DNA of 64,000 nucleotides from DATKNA01 sp963786765 (GTDB lineage Bacteria > Actinomycetota > Actinomycetes > Actinomycetales > Kineosporiaceae), in contig CAWBAJ010000028.1 in NCBI GenBank assembly GCA_963786765.1, positions 124,001 to 188,000 on the forward strand, written 5' to 3'. Shown piece by piece: positions 27,926 to 38,123 of this stretch. Made by a program: the position numbers and the translations under genes. Under the pieces are notes generated by a model, which had not been told where the DNA came from, did no database searches, and worked only from the letters and a program-made list of their open reading frames with translations. Numbering within the stretch: the first letter of the stretch is position 1; every line of letters begins with the position of its first letter.

Positions 27926-30900
27926 CCCTGCTCCTCCTGCCGGTTGTCGTTCACATCCTGGCTGCCGCCGGCGTTGTCCGGCCCCGCGAATGCCGGGTCC
28001 CGGGCGCCCTCGAGATGCGCCTTCCCGGCGGACGCCCCGACCGTCGCGACCCGGGTGCCCGTGGTGCGGGTGACGCCGGCACTGGTCCGGTAGCCCTGCA
28101 CGTAGTCCAGCAGCTCGGGCCCGCGGGGCCGCCGCCCCGGCTGGACGTCGCAGGTCGTCACCTTCGACTCCTGGATGAGGACGTTCGGGTCGAGGGCGAC
28201 GCCGAACAGGTCGTTCGCGGAGTCCCCGGTGACCAGACCGGTGCTGCCCCAGTGGTACGGCATCCAGACCTGGTGCACGACCCTGCCCTGCACGCGCAGC
28301 GGGGTCGAGCCGGTCGGTGACGATCACGCGTGCCTCGATCGCGCTGCGGCTCGTGACGATGGTCGCCCAGCCCAGGTGCTCCAGGCCGCGCTCGGCGGCG
28401 AGCTCGGGCGACACCTCGACGAACATCTCCGGCTGCAGCTCGGACAGGTACGCCAGCTGCCGGCTCATGCCGCCCGCGGTGTGGTGCTCGGTGAGCCGGG
28501 ATGTGGTCAGCACGAACGGGTAGACCTGGCCGTGCGCCTCCGGAGGGGACGGGTTGGACGGGTTGTCATCGCGCCCGTAGACCTTGCGCGTCGGGTTCCC
28601 CTGCTGCCCGTAGAGCGGGTTGGAGAACGGCGACTCGTGCGGCTCGTAGTGCGTCGGCAGCGGGCCGTCCTGCAGGCCGTTCGGGACGTACAGCCAGCCC
28701 TTGCCGTCCGCCTGCATGACGAACGGATCGTCTCCGCGCAGGGCGGCGGGACCCCTGGCGTCGGGCCCGGGCACGTACGACGGCGGCTTCGTCTTCTCGA
28801 AGTCCGGCACGTCCTTGCCGGTCCACTCGCCCTTCTCGCCCTTGTCGGGGTCCCACCAGACGTACGCCTTGCGCTCGCTCCACGGCCTGCCCTGCGGGTC
28901 CGCGGACGCCCGGTTGTAGAGCACGCGACGGTTGTACGGCCAGGCCCAGCCCCACTCCAGCGCCGTCGGATCCTGCTCGCTGCGCGGTTTGCGGCGCGCG
29001 GCCTGGTTGACGCCGTCCGCGTAGACCCCGGAGTAGATCCAGCATCCACACGAGGTGGAGCCGTCGTTCTTCAGGTCCATGTAACCGCTCAGGACCTTCC
29101 CGGTCGTGAGGTCGTAGCCGTTGATGGCTCGCAGCACCGAGTCGGCGCTCGGCTCGTCGCCGTGGACCTCGTAGTCCCAGTTGAGGTCCTGCAGCGGCTT
29201 GTCCCGCTCCTCGGTGGAGTCCTTCACGGCCTCCTTGAGGCGGCGGCCCAGGTGGTAGAAGAACCACAGCTCCGAGCGCTGGTCGCCCTTGGGCTCGACG
29301 GCCTTCTCACGCCACTGCAGCATGCGCTGCGTCTGGGTGAACGTGCCCTCCTTCTCCACGTGCGCGGCGGCCGGGAAGAAGAAGACCTCGGTCCGGCACT
29401 GGTCCGTCACGATCTCGCCGGTCTCGACCTCGGGCGCGTCCTTCCAGAAGGTCGCGCTCTCGATCATGGCGAGGTCGCGGACGACGACCCAGTCGAGATT
29501 GGCGAGCGCCAGCCGCTGCATGCGGCCGTGGGAGGACCCGACGGCGGGATTCTGGCCGAGCAGGAAGTAGCCGTAGACCTTTCCGTCGATCATGTCCATC
29601 GTGGTGCGGTACGTGCCGTGGTCCCCCGTCAGCCTCGGCAGGTAGTCGAAGCAGTAGTCGTTCTCGGCGGTTGCGGCATCGCCCCAGTACTCCTTCATCA
29701 GGGAGATGAAGTAGGCGTCGGCGTTGCCCCAGAAGCCCTTCTGCTTGTCCCCGATGAAGCTGTCCAGGTATTCGGACAGGGTCTTGTGCTGCTCCGCGCT
29801 CGGCATCGGCATGTAGCCGGGCAGGATGTTGAACAGGGTGGGGATGTCGGTGGATCCCTGGATGCTCGCGTGCCCGCGCATCGCCATGATCCCGCCGCCG
29901 GGCCGGCCCATGTTGCCCAGCAGCAGCTGGACGATGGCGGCCGAGCGGATCAGCTGGACGCCGACGGAGTGCTGCGTCCAGCCCACCGCGTAGACCACGG
30001 CCGTCGTGCGCTCCCGGCCCGAGTTCGCCGTCCAGTCCTCGCAGACCTGCAGGAACTGCTCCCGCGGAACCCCGCAGACGTCCTCGACCATCTCGGGGGT
30101 GTAGCGGGCGAAGTGCCGCTTGAGGATCTGGAACACGCAGCGCGGGTGCTGCAGGGTCTCGTCCTTGGTTGGTTCGTGGGTCGGTCCTTCGAGCTTCGGG
30201 CCGCCGGACTCGTGCTGCAGGCCGGACGCGGTCTCCTTGGCGTGCGCGGCGGCCTCGGATCCGCCGTCGTCGTCGCTGCTCTCGAACCCCTCGTACTGCC
30301 AGGTGCCGGTGTCGTACGCGGCGAGGTCACCGTCGTAGCCGGAGAACAGGCCGTCGAGGTCGTCGGTGTCGCGGAACTTCTCGCTGACGATGAACGACGC
30401 GTTCGTGTACGCGGTGACGTACTCGCGGAAGTCCTTGTCGTTGCTGAGGATGTAGTTGATCACACCGCCCAGGAAGGCGATGTCACTTCCGGCGCGCAGC
30501 GCGACGTAGGTGTCCGAGAGCGCGCTGGTCCGGGTGAACCGGGGGTCGATGTGGATGACCTTCGCACCGCGGGCCTTCGCCTCGACCACCCACTGGAAAC
30601 CCACGGGGTGCGCCTCGGCCATGTTCGAACCCATGATCACGATGCAGTCGGCGTTGGCGAGGTCCTGCTGGGTGTTGGTGGCGCCGCCGCGCCCGAAGCT
30701 GGTCCCCAGACCGGGGACGGTGGAGGAGTGTCAAATACGGGCCTGGTTCTCGATCTGGATCGCGCCGGCCGCGGTGAAGAGCTTCTTGATGAGGTAGTTC
30801 TCTTCGTTGTCGAGCGTGGCGCCGCCCAGGCTCGCCAGCCCGAGGGTCCGGCGGACCGTGCGGCCCTGCGGATCGACGTCCTGCCAGCCCTTGCGGCGAG

Positions 30901-31300
30901 CCTCCAGGACCCGCTGGGTGACCATGCCCATCGCGGTCTCGAGGTCGAGCTCGGACCAGCTCGTGGCGTAGGGCGCGCGGTAGAGCACCTTCTGCTCCCG
31001 CTGCGGGCCCGTCACCAGCTGCTTGCTGGCGCTGCCCTTCGGGCACAGCCGCCCGCGCGAGATCGGCGAATCGGGGTTGCCCTCGATCTGGACGACCTGC
31101 TCGTCCTTGACGTACACCTTCTGCGCGCAGCCGACCGCACAGTACGGGCACACGGAGTGCGCGACGCGATCGGCCGTGACCGTGCGCGGCTCGAGGTCGC
31201 GCGAGCGGGCCGACTGAGCAGCCTTGCCGCGCCCCAGCGGGTCCGTCCCGGTCACCTGGCGGTAGACCGGCCAGCTCTCGATCCAGGTTCGCACTCCCAT
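27922..31300 (-). CDS. fdhA: Selenocysteine-containing formate dehydrogenase catalytic subunit, one frameshift
   Basis: Oxidises formate to CO2 at a bis-MGD Mo/W centre. CPYCAVGC (residues 51-58) and GRLCPKG hold the 4Fe-4S cluster. The TGA at 30731-30733 follows ENQARI and precedes HSSTVPGL, exactly where family members have Sec or Cys before His-Ser; reading it as Sec190 gives a continuous protein (VIMGSNMAEAHPVGFQW and beyond). No twin-arginine signal, so the active site probably faces the cytoplasm. Near 28301-28304 a run of four C (minus strand) needs one base less to join VTDRLDP to LRVQGRVVHQVWMPYHWG, the conserved molybdopterin-binding end. I treat that as a probable sequence error. 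Start ATG 31300; the open frame upstream lacks homology. Confidence 0.9.
30695..30733 (-). promoter_or_regulatory. SECIS element with in-frame UGA (Sec codon)
   Basis: Directly after the UGA, 12 nt lead into a hairpin with stem GTCCCC/GGGGAC and apical loop GGTCT (30702-30718). The E. coli fdhF and fdnG SECIS loops carry the same GGUCU sequence, which SelB contacts, and have the same UGA-to-stem spacing. The hairpin also codes for TVPGLGT of the protein. This makes recoding rather than termination the clear reading. Confidence 0.93.
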
Positions 31301-31423
31301 GGCGACAAGATGCCAGATCCGTCCCGGACCGCCACCGAAACGGCGCGGGGCCTTGACGGTGCCCGTCCCGTCACGGATCGTGCCCACAACTGCTTCGATC
31401 GGGCGGCCGGAGGGGAGGCGGAC

Positions 31424-32842
31424 GTGGCGACGCTGGACGTCCTTGGTCTGCGGGAGATCGACGAGCGCATCACCCGCTTCCTCTGCGCGACGGTGCACCT
31501 GGACGGCACGTTCGCGAACCATGCCTGGGGCGTGCTGCTCGCCCCCGGTCGGCAGGGTCAGGCACCCGAGCACGAGATCGACCCCATCGCGGTGGCCCGG
31601 CACGCACAGCTCGCGCTGGCGCGCCGCAGGGAGCGCGACGTCCAGCTGGTGCTCGTGCTGATCGCCGTGGTCGCGGCCGCCGTCCTGTTCTTCGGCATGG
31701 GCGCCCACCGCTCCCTGTCGCTGGGCGAAGTCGCCCTCCTCATCGCCGCCCTGCCCCTGATCGGGTGGGTCGTGGCGTTCGCCCTCGTGTACCAGCACTA
31801 CTCCGGCGCACGCGCGACTGCTCTGGCGGTCTTCAAAGGGACCGCTGGCTTCGCACGCAACGCAGCGCCCCGGCTCGACCGGGCGACGGAACGGCGGCTG
31901 CACGCCCTGCACCACGAGAACACGGTCATCTACAACTCGTTCTCGCCATTCGTAGGCACCGGCCACACTCTCGATTCCTGGCGGGTCGACCTGCACACCG
32001 CCACGCCGCCGGTCGGCGACGACGCCGCCGTCTCGTTCTCCCCCGCCGAGGTGCACGAGTTCCTGCTGGAGGAGGTGCCCAAGGCGCTGACCACGGTGCG
32101 GGCGGAACGCCGCCTCTACGTCGACGGCGGCACCGCCATCTACGTGCCCGGCCTGATTCCTCCGAGCACGTCTCCCGACGTCGCCGAACGGCCGCAGGCC
32201 CAGCTCCCGGATGCGATCCTCGACCAGTACACCGACGAACCCAACCGGGTCGCCCGGACGTACTGCTGCTTCGTCGAGAACAGCGGGAACGGCGACGTCG
32301 TCGTCACGGTCCTGGTGCGCGCCGAGATCGTCGGCGACGTGCTGTACGTGGAGGGGCGCTCGCAGGTGCTGCTGCCGGTGCAGCCCGGCTTCAAGGACGT
32401 GTACTGGGTCAGCCCGAACCCCGACCAGGCCTCGATGCCCGTCGCGCGCGCGGCGCTCCCCCGCACGACGGGGCTGTGGCTGGAGAGCCCGATCCGGATC
32501 GCGAAGTGCTGGTTCGGGGACCGCGCGGACGCACGGAAGCTGCGCGACGAAGGACTGAAGATCGAACGCAGCCAGCCGGTCAACTACGGTGCGTCGTCGT
32601 CGCTCCGGGAGGACGCCGCCCTCCCTTCGGACCCGGGCTTCTACGGCGCGATGGACCAGGTCGTGTACAGCCGCGTCATCACCCAGCAGGTCTTCGACTC
32701 GCTCGCCGAGCTGCTCGCGAAGCGCCGCGTCAAGAGCGCGGACCTGGAGGAGCACCGCCGCCTGCTGGTGGAGCAGACGTTCAACATCGAGGGCATCAGG
32801 AATGCCAAGGCGCACGGCACCGGGAACCGCGCCCTGCGCTGA
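31424..32842 (+). CDS. Uncharacterised membrane protein with two helices and large C-terminal domain
   Basis: 473 residues from GTG 31424 (GGAGGGGAGGC upstream). Residues about 75-95 (VLVLIAVVAAAVLFFGMG) and 103-125 (EVALLIAALPLIGWVVAFALV) form a helical hairpin. A 330-residue cytoplasmic domain follows with VIYNSFSPFVGTGHTLDSW, LYVDGGTAIYVPGLIPP and ARTYCCFVEN. I know no function; similar proteins are annotated only as hypothetical in actinomycetes. It is divergent from the formate dehydrogenase operon (123 bp between starts), but that is no proof of a link. Confidence 0.7.
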   Translation: MATLDVLGLREIDERITRFLCATVHLDGTFANHAWGVLLAPGRQGQAPEHEIDPIAVARHAQLALARRRERDVQLVLVLIAVVAAAVLFFGMGAHRSLSLGEVALLIAALPLIGWVVAFALVYQHYSGARATALAVFKGTAGFARNAAPRLDRATERRLHALHHENTVIYNSFSPFVGTGHTLDSWRVDLHTATPPVGDDAAVSFSPAEVHEFLLEEVPKALTTVRAERRLYVDGGTAIYVPGLIPPSTSPDVAERPQAQLPDAILDQYTDEPNRVARTYCCFVENSGNGDVVVTVLVRAEIVGDVLYVEGRSQVLLPVQPGFKDVYWVSPNPDQASMPVARAALPRTTGLWLESPIRIAKCWFGDRADARKLRDEGLKIERSQPVNYGASSSLREDAALPSDPGFYGAMDQVVYSRVITQQVFDSLAELLAKRRVKSADLEEHRRLLVEQTFNIEGIRNAKAHGTGNRALR

Positions 32843-32911
32843 CCGCGGAGAAGCCGAGCGGCCGTCACGTCCACGTTCGAACCAGCGGCCCGATGTCGGG
32901 ACGGCACCACA

Positions 32912-32985
32912 TTGCTCGCGTTCCGGCCGCCTGTCGACCTCGCCGAGAGCTTTGAGAGCCCAAAGAGCGGCCGGGACGCGAGCAA
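32912..32985. repeat. Inverted repeat of the TTGCTCGCGTTCCGGCCGC family, probable bidirectional terminator
   Basis: Arms at 32912-32930 and 32967-32985 pair at 18 of 19 positions, with an inner CTTTG/CAAAG stem. It lies in the 388-bp gap between two converging genes (32842 and 33231). The rest of that gap shows no gene. The same 19-20-mer recurs three times at 41539-41633. Confidence 0.6.
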
Positions 32986-33230
32986 CGTTCGAGAAAGCGG
33001 TGTACCGCTGGCCGTGGAACTCAGCGTGGACGTGAACGTGTCCGTTCCGGGTCGAATATCGACCAGGAGGTTCCACGCTCGAGGACACCGTCAGTTCCAC
33101 GCTCGCCGCCGAGGACCTGCGCGGCGCCCTCAGAGCAGCGGGCTCCTGACATGCACCCAGCTGCTCACGGCGGGAATTCCGCGGTCGGCCGGGCGAGGCC
33201 GGAATCGAGACGGCCGGAGGGCGGTGGCGC

Positions 33231-33969
33231 TCAGGCCGGACCGAAGGCGGCACGCACGCCGGGCGACCAGAGCACCGAGTCCGGGCGCCGGCCGGCGACG
33301 TCCGGGAACCCGGCCGCCGCGACCAGGCCGTCGTCCAGGGACAGCACCTCCGCGCGGTGCAGCGGCCAGCGCTCGTGCTCGTTCGTGAGGTAGCGGGTCG
33401 CGCCCGCGAACCGGTTGTGCAGGCCCCAGCGGCCCGTCAGCCACACGTCGAGTTCGGTGGGCCGCTCGATCGGAACGCCCGGCCGCAGCACCAGCCGGCT
33501 CGACGGGCCACCGCTGCGGCGCCGCGTGACGTACTCGAGCGCGGCGTCCGGGCCCCGATCCAGGCGGCGGAACCCCAACCGGGACCACACGTACGGCAAC
33601 CCCAGCGCTGCGCGCGCGCCGAGCACGACCGCGAGCCGGTCGGCGTCCAGGGACCGGAAGACGATGCCGCGCCGTCCGCGCCCGTCGACCGAGTACAGCC
33701 GCACGTTCGTCTCCAGGAAGCTGCCGAAGAACGGGACCGACGGCCCGGCACCGAGGGCGCAGTCGAGCATGCGGAACGGGATCAGGCCGACGTACGTGCG
33801 CCCGTCGAGGGTGTCGGGCCGGACGCCGGGCGGCAGGTAGCGGCTCCACCGCCGCGACCGGGACCTCCCAGTGCAGCATCGCGAGATCGACCCACCGCTG
33901 CCGGAGCAGACGGGCGCGCAGCGGGCGCGGGGTGGTCGCCGTCGCCGGCTCGGCCACGGGGTGGGTCAT
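33231..33969 (-). CDS. DUF2071 (YqjF-like) family protein, one frameshift
   Basis: About 245 residues after repair. N-terminal RWVDLAMLHWEVPVAAVE continues, after removing one base near 33838-33846, as RYLPPGVRPDTLDGRTYVGL and IPFRMLDCALG, the conserved DUF2071 opening. The later part has ETNVRLYSVDGRGRRGIVF and GPSSRLVLRPGV. YqjF-like proteins adopt an acetoacetate-decarboxylase-like fold with no proven activity. Both sides of the break are family-like, so the slip is probably a sequencing error. It lies 15 bp after the ppk2 gene and is likely co-transcribed with it. Confidence 0.75.
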
Positions 33970-33984
33970 CGTGCCGGCCCCGCG

Positions 33985-34992
33985 CTACAGCTGCGGGAAC
34001 CGGTGCGTGACGCCCTCGCCCTGCTCCAGCAGGGTCGCCGCGGGGCCCACGATGAGCGGGTCCGGGACGCCGACGACCTCGGGGTCCTTGCCCGTGTAGG
34101 GGAACCGGTTGAGCACGTGACGCATCGCCTCGAGCCGGGCCCGCTTCTTGTCGTTGCTCTTCACCACGGTCCACGGCGCGTCTGCCGTGTCCGTGTAGAA
34201 GAACATCGCTTCCTTCGCCTCGGTGTAGTCGTCCCACTTGTCGAGGCTGGCGAGGTCCATCGGCGACAGCTTCCACTGGCGGACCGGGTCCACCTGCCGG
34301 ATGACGAAGCGGGTGCGCTGCTCAGCGCGGGTCACCGAGAACCACAGCTTGATGAGCCGGATCCCGCTGCGGACGAGCATCCGCTCGAGGTCCGGCGCCT
34401 GGCGCATGAACTCCAGGTACTCCGCCGGGCCGACGAACCCCATCACCCGCTCGACGCCCGCCCGGTTGTACCAGGAGCGGTCGAACAGCACGATCTCGCC
34501 GGCGGCGGGCAGGTGCTTGACGTACCGCTGGAAGTACCACTGCGTCTGCTCGCGCTCGCTGGGCTTCTCCAGCGCGACCACCTGCGCGCCGCGAGGGTTC
34601 AGGTGCTCCATGAAGCGCTTGATCGTGCCGCCCTTGCCGGCGGCGTCCCGCCCCTCGAAGAGGATGACGACCCTCTCGCCCGTCTCCTTGATCCAGTTCT
34701 GCAGCTTCAGCAGCTCGATCTGCAGCAGCCGCTTCTCGCGGTCGTAGACGTCGCGGCTCAGCCGCTCGTCGTAGGGGTACCCGTCGCGCCAGGTGTCGAC
34801 GGGCCGCCCGTCCCGGAACAGCAGCTGCGGATCGTCGTCGTCCACGTCCTCGACCACGAGGTCACGGATCTTGACCGGCCCGATGCTGAGCTCGGCGAGC
34901 TCCTCCGAGAGGTCGCCCGCCTCGATGGCCAGCTCCAGCGGCACCACCTGGGCCTCGACGTCCGTCCTGTCCACGGCCTCGTTGCTCCCCAC
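33985..34992 (-). CDS. ppk2: Polyphosphate kinase 2
   Basis: 335 residues; transfers phosphate between polyphosphate and nucleotides in the cytoplasm. Walker A is in ILFEGRDAAGKGGTIKRFM, the lid and Walker B region in IVLFDRSWYNRAGVERVMGF, and the C-terminal family block in SPMDLASLDKWDDYTEAKEA and APWTVVKSNDKKRARLEAM. Single-domain architecture with this sequence type is usual for class I PPK2, which favours ADP or GDP as acceptor; the class call is tentative. ATG 34992. It precedes the DUF2071 gene on the same strand. Confidence 0.93.
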   Translation of the reverse strand: MGSNEAVDRTDVEAQVVPLELAIEAGDLSEELAELSIGPVKIRDLVVEDVDDDDPQLLFRDGRPVDTWRDGYPYDERLSRDVYDREKRLLQIELLKLQNWIKETGERVVILFEGRDAAGKGGTIKRFMEHLNPRGAQVVALEKPSEREQTQWYFQRYVKHLPAAGEIVLFDRSWYNRAGVERVMGFVGPAEYLEFMRQAPDLERMLVRSGIRLIKLWFSVTRAEQRTRFVIRQVDPVRQWKLSPMDLASLDKWDDYTEAKEAMFFYTDTADAPWTVVKSNDKKRARLEAMRHVLNRFPYTGKDPEVVGVPDPLIVGPAATLLEQGEGVTHRFPQL

Positions 34993-35651
34993 GTCCGCCT
35001 CCCGAACCGGTCGCCCCTGGCGTCACCGTAACCCCGTCCCCCGACACTCGCCCCGCCGCGTGAGCAGCCTGGAACGCGCCTTTCCAGGGTGGCAGGCTCG
35101 CCGGATGGATGCCCTGCCACCCCTCGCGGCCGAGGACCACGTCTGTGCCTCGTGCGACCTCGCCTATGCGTCCCTGGACGTCGCCACGGCCGTCGCCGGC
35201 ATCCGGTCGGTGCCGGACGCGGTCACGTCGCGGGTCACGGCACTGCCGGAACCTGCCCTCCGCCGGCGTCCCGAGCCCGGGGTGTGGTCCGTCCTGGAGT
35301 ACGCCGCGCACGTGCGCGACGTCTACGCGACCTTCCTGATCCGGCTGCACCGTGCGAGGACCGAGGACCGCCCCACGCTCGACCCGATGTTCGGCGACCT
35401 GCGCGCACAGCGCCTGCGGTACAACGACCTGCCCGTGGACGCCGTCCTGCAGGAGCTGGCCCTCGCCGCCGCGGGCTTCTGCGACGAGGTCGCCGACACC
35501 GCGGACGACGAGTGGGGGCGCCGGGTGCGACGGCTCCCGGGCGAGGACCGGACCGCGCTGTGGCTGGTGCGGCACGCGATGCACGAGGGCGTGCACCACG
35601 TCCGCGACATCGAGCGGGTGCGCGTCCTGGTGACTGACCGCCTGATCGCCG

Positions 35652-36865
<1,214 letters not shown>

Positions 36866-36878
<13 letters not shown>

Positions 36879-37240
36879 GTGCTGGTGTCGAGCAGCGGAC
36901 GCACCTCGGCGAGTCCCCAGACCGCGTCGGGCACCCGGGCCGCGATGTCGAGGGCACGCTCCTCGGTGTCGCAGTCGACCAGGTAGAACCCTGCGAGATG
37001 CTCCTTGGCCTCGGCGAACGGCCCGTCGGTGGTCATCGTCCGCCGCCCGTTCACGCTCGTGACCCGCTTGGCACGGGAGGGGTCGGCCAGCGCCTCCGAA
37101 CCGATCAGCTCGCCCGACTCGGCCAGTTCGCGGTCCAGCGCCAGGTGCCGCCGTCCGAAGGATTCACGCTCGGCGTCCGGAAGGGCCTCCCACCGCTCCT
37201 GGAAGGACGGGTTGCTCTGGACGAGGATCATGTACTTCAC
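36866..37240 (-). CDS. YCII/DGPF-domain protein, partner of the sigma factor
   Basis: 124 residues beginning MKYMILVQSNPSFQERW and containing TMTTDGPFAEAKEHLAGFYL, the DGPF motif itself, then DIAARVPDAVWGLAEVRPLL. It forms the upstream member of an overlapping two-gene unit with the ECF sigma factor. The molecular function of the family is unknown; some members resemble antibiotic-biosynthesis or dehydratase-like ferredoxin folds. Confidence 0.85.
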
Positions 37241-37356
37241 CGTTGGCCTCCGGAGGACGCGACGAATCGTTGACGACCCTGTGTCGATTCACGGGCGCCG
37301 GCTTCGACATCCCAATGCAAGCGCCCACCGGGGGCGCCGCGGAAGGGAATGCACCT

Positions 37357-37836
37357 ATGATCATCAGCATGCCCCCCGACGACACGTCCACAGCCACCGG
37401 GACGGCTGAGGCAGAGGTCCGCGCCGTGCTCGCGGCGTACGTGGACGCCCACGCCCGGCGCGATGCCGAGAGCATCCTCGCGTTCTTCGCGGACGGCGCC
37501 GCCCGTTACAATCTCGCGCCGCCGCTGCAGCAGAGTGCGGGAACGATGGTCGGCGACGTCGAGGGCGTCCGGGCGTGGCTTGCCACGTTCGACGGCCCCG
37601 TCCTCCTCGAGCACCGGGACCTGGAGGTGGCGGCGGAAGGCGCCGTCGCTTTCGCGTACGCGCTCACCAAGATGACCGCGAAGCCGGTCGGAGCCCCGGA
37701 GCCGTTCTCGTTCTGGCTGCGCTCCACCTTCGGCCTGCGCCTGCTGGACAGCCGCTGGCGGATCGTGCACGAGCACGAGTCGACGCCCTTCTACATGGAC
37801 GGGTCCTTCCGCGCCGCGACCGACCTCGAACCCTGA
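37357..37836 (+). CDS. SnoaL/NTF2-like domain protein
   Basis: 159 residues from ATG 37357 (a second ATG at 37369 is possible). The alpha-beta cone fold shows in EAEVRAVLAAYVDAHARRDAESILAFFAD, split here as VRAVLAAYVDAHARRD and ILAFFADGAARYN, and in SRWRIVHEHESTPFYMDG. These proteins act as small ketosteroid-isomerase-like enzymes or binding proteins, often predicted only as ketosteroid isomerase homologs. It is divergent from the DGPF-sigma pair (116 bp between starts) and could be one of its targets. Confidence 0.75.
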   Translation: MIISMPPDDTSTATGTAEAEVRAVLAAYVDAHARRDAESILAFFADGAARYNLAPPLQQSAGTMVGDVEGVRAWLATFDGPVLLEHRDLEVAAEGAVAFAYALTKMTAKPVGAPEPFSFWLRSTFGLRLLDSRWRIVHEHESTPFYMDGSFRAATDLEP

Positions 37837-37943
37837 CCCGTGGGTCGGCGGAGTGGCGCGATGCACCCGCTCCCAGACGTGGGGGCGGACGGCTACGCGA
37901 ACGACGTCGCCGTCAGGGCCCCGGCACGCCGCCAATGCCGGCG

Positions 37944-37989
37944 ATCGTTCGCGCAGGGGTCCGCCCAAGAAGACCGCTGCGCGAACGAT
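37944..37989. repeat. 13-bp perfect inverted repeat between SnoaL and GNAT genes
   Basis: ATCGTTCGCGCAG (37944-37956) and CTGCGCGAACGAT (37977-37989) flank 20 nt. It lies between two converging genes (stops 37836 and 38124), so a bidirectional terminator is likely. The unit GCGAACGA-GTC also occurs once more at about 37898. Confidence 0.5.
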
Positions 37990-38123
37990 GTCTTGGGAAA
38001 CGTTGCGACACGCCGCGGGTGCACCCGAACGTTGGCGCAGCGCGACGGGTGAGCCCGAGCACGCCCACGGTCGAGAAGGGAGCCACGTGCGAGATCGCGT
38101 CCGACCGGCCGCGCGAGGATGCC

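Noticed and set aside
28175..31423. A very long plus-strand open frame running into the gene at 31424
   Set aside because: The first 1080 codons are antisense to the formate dehydrogenase subunit; only the part from GTG 31424, with a ribosome site and membrane helices, is credible.
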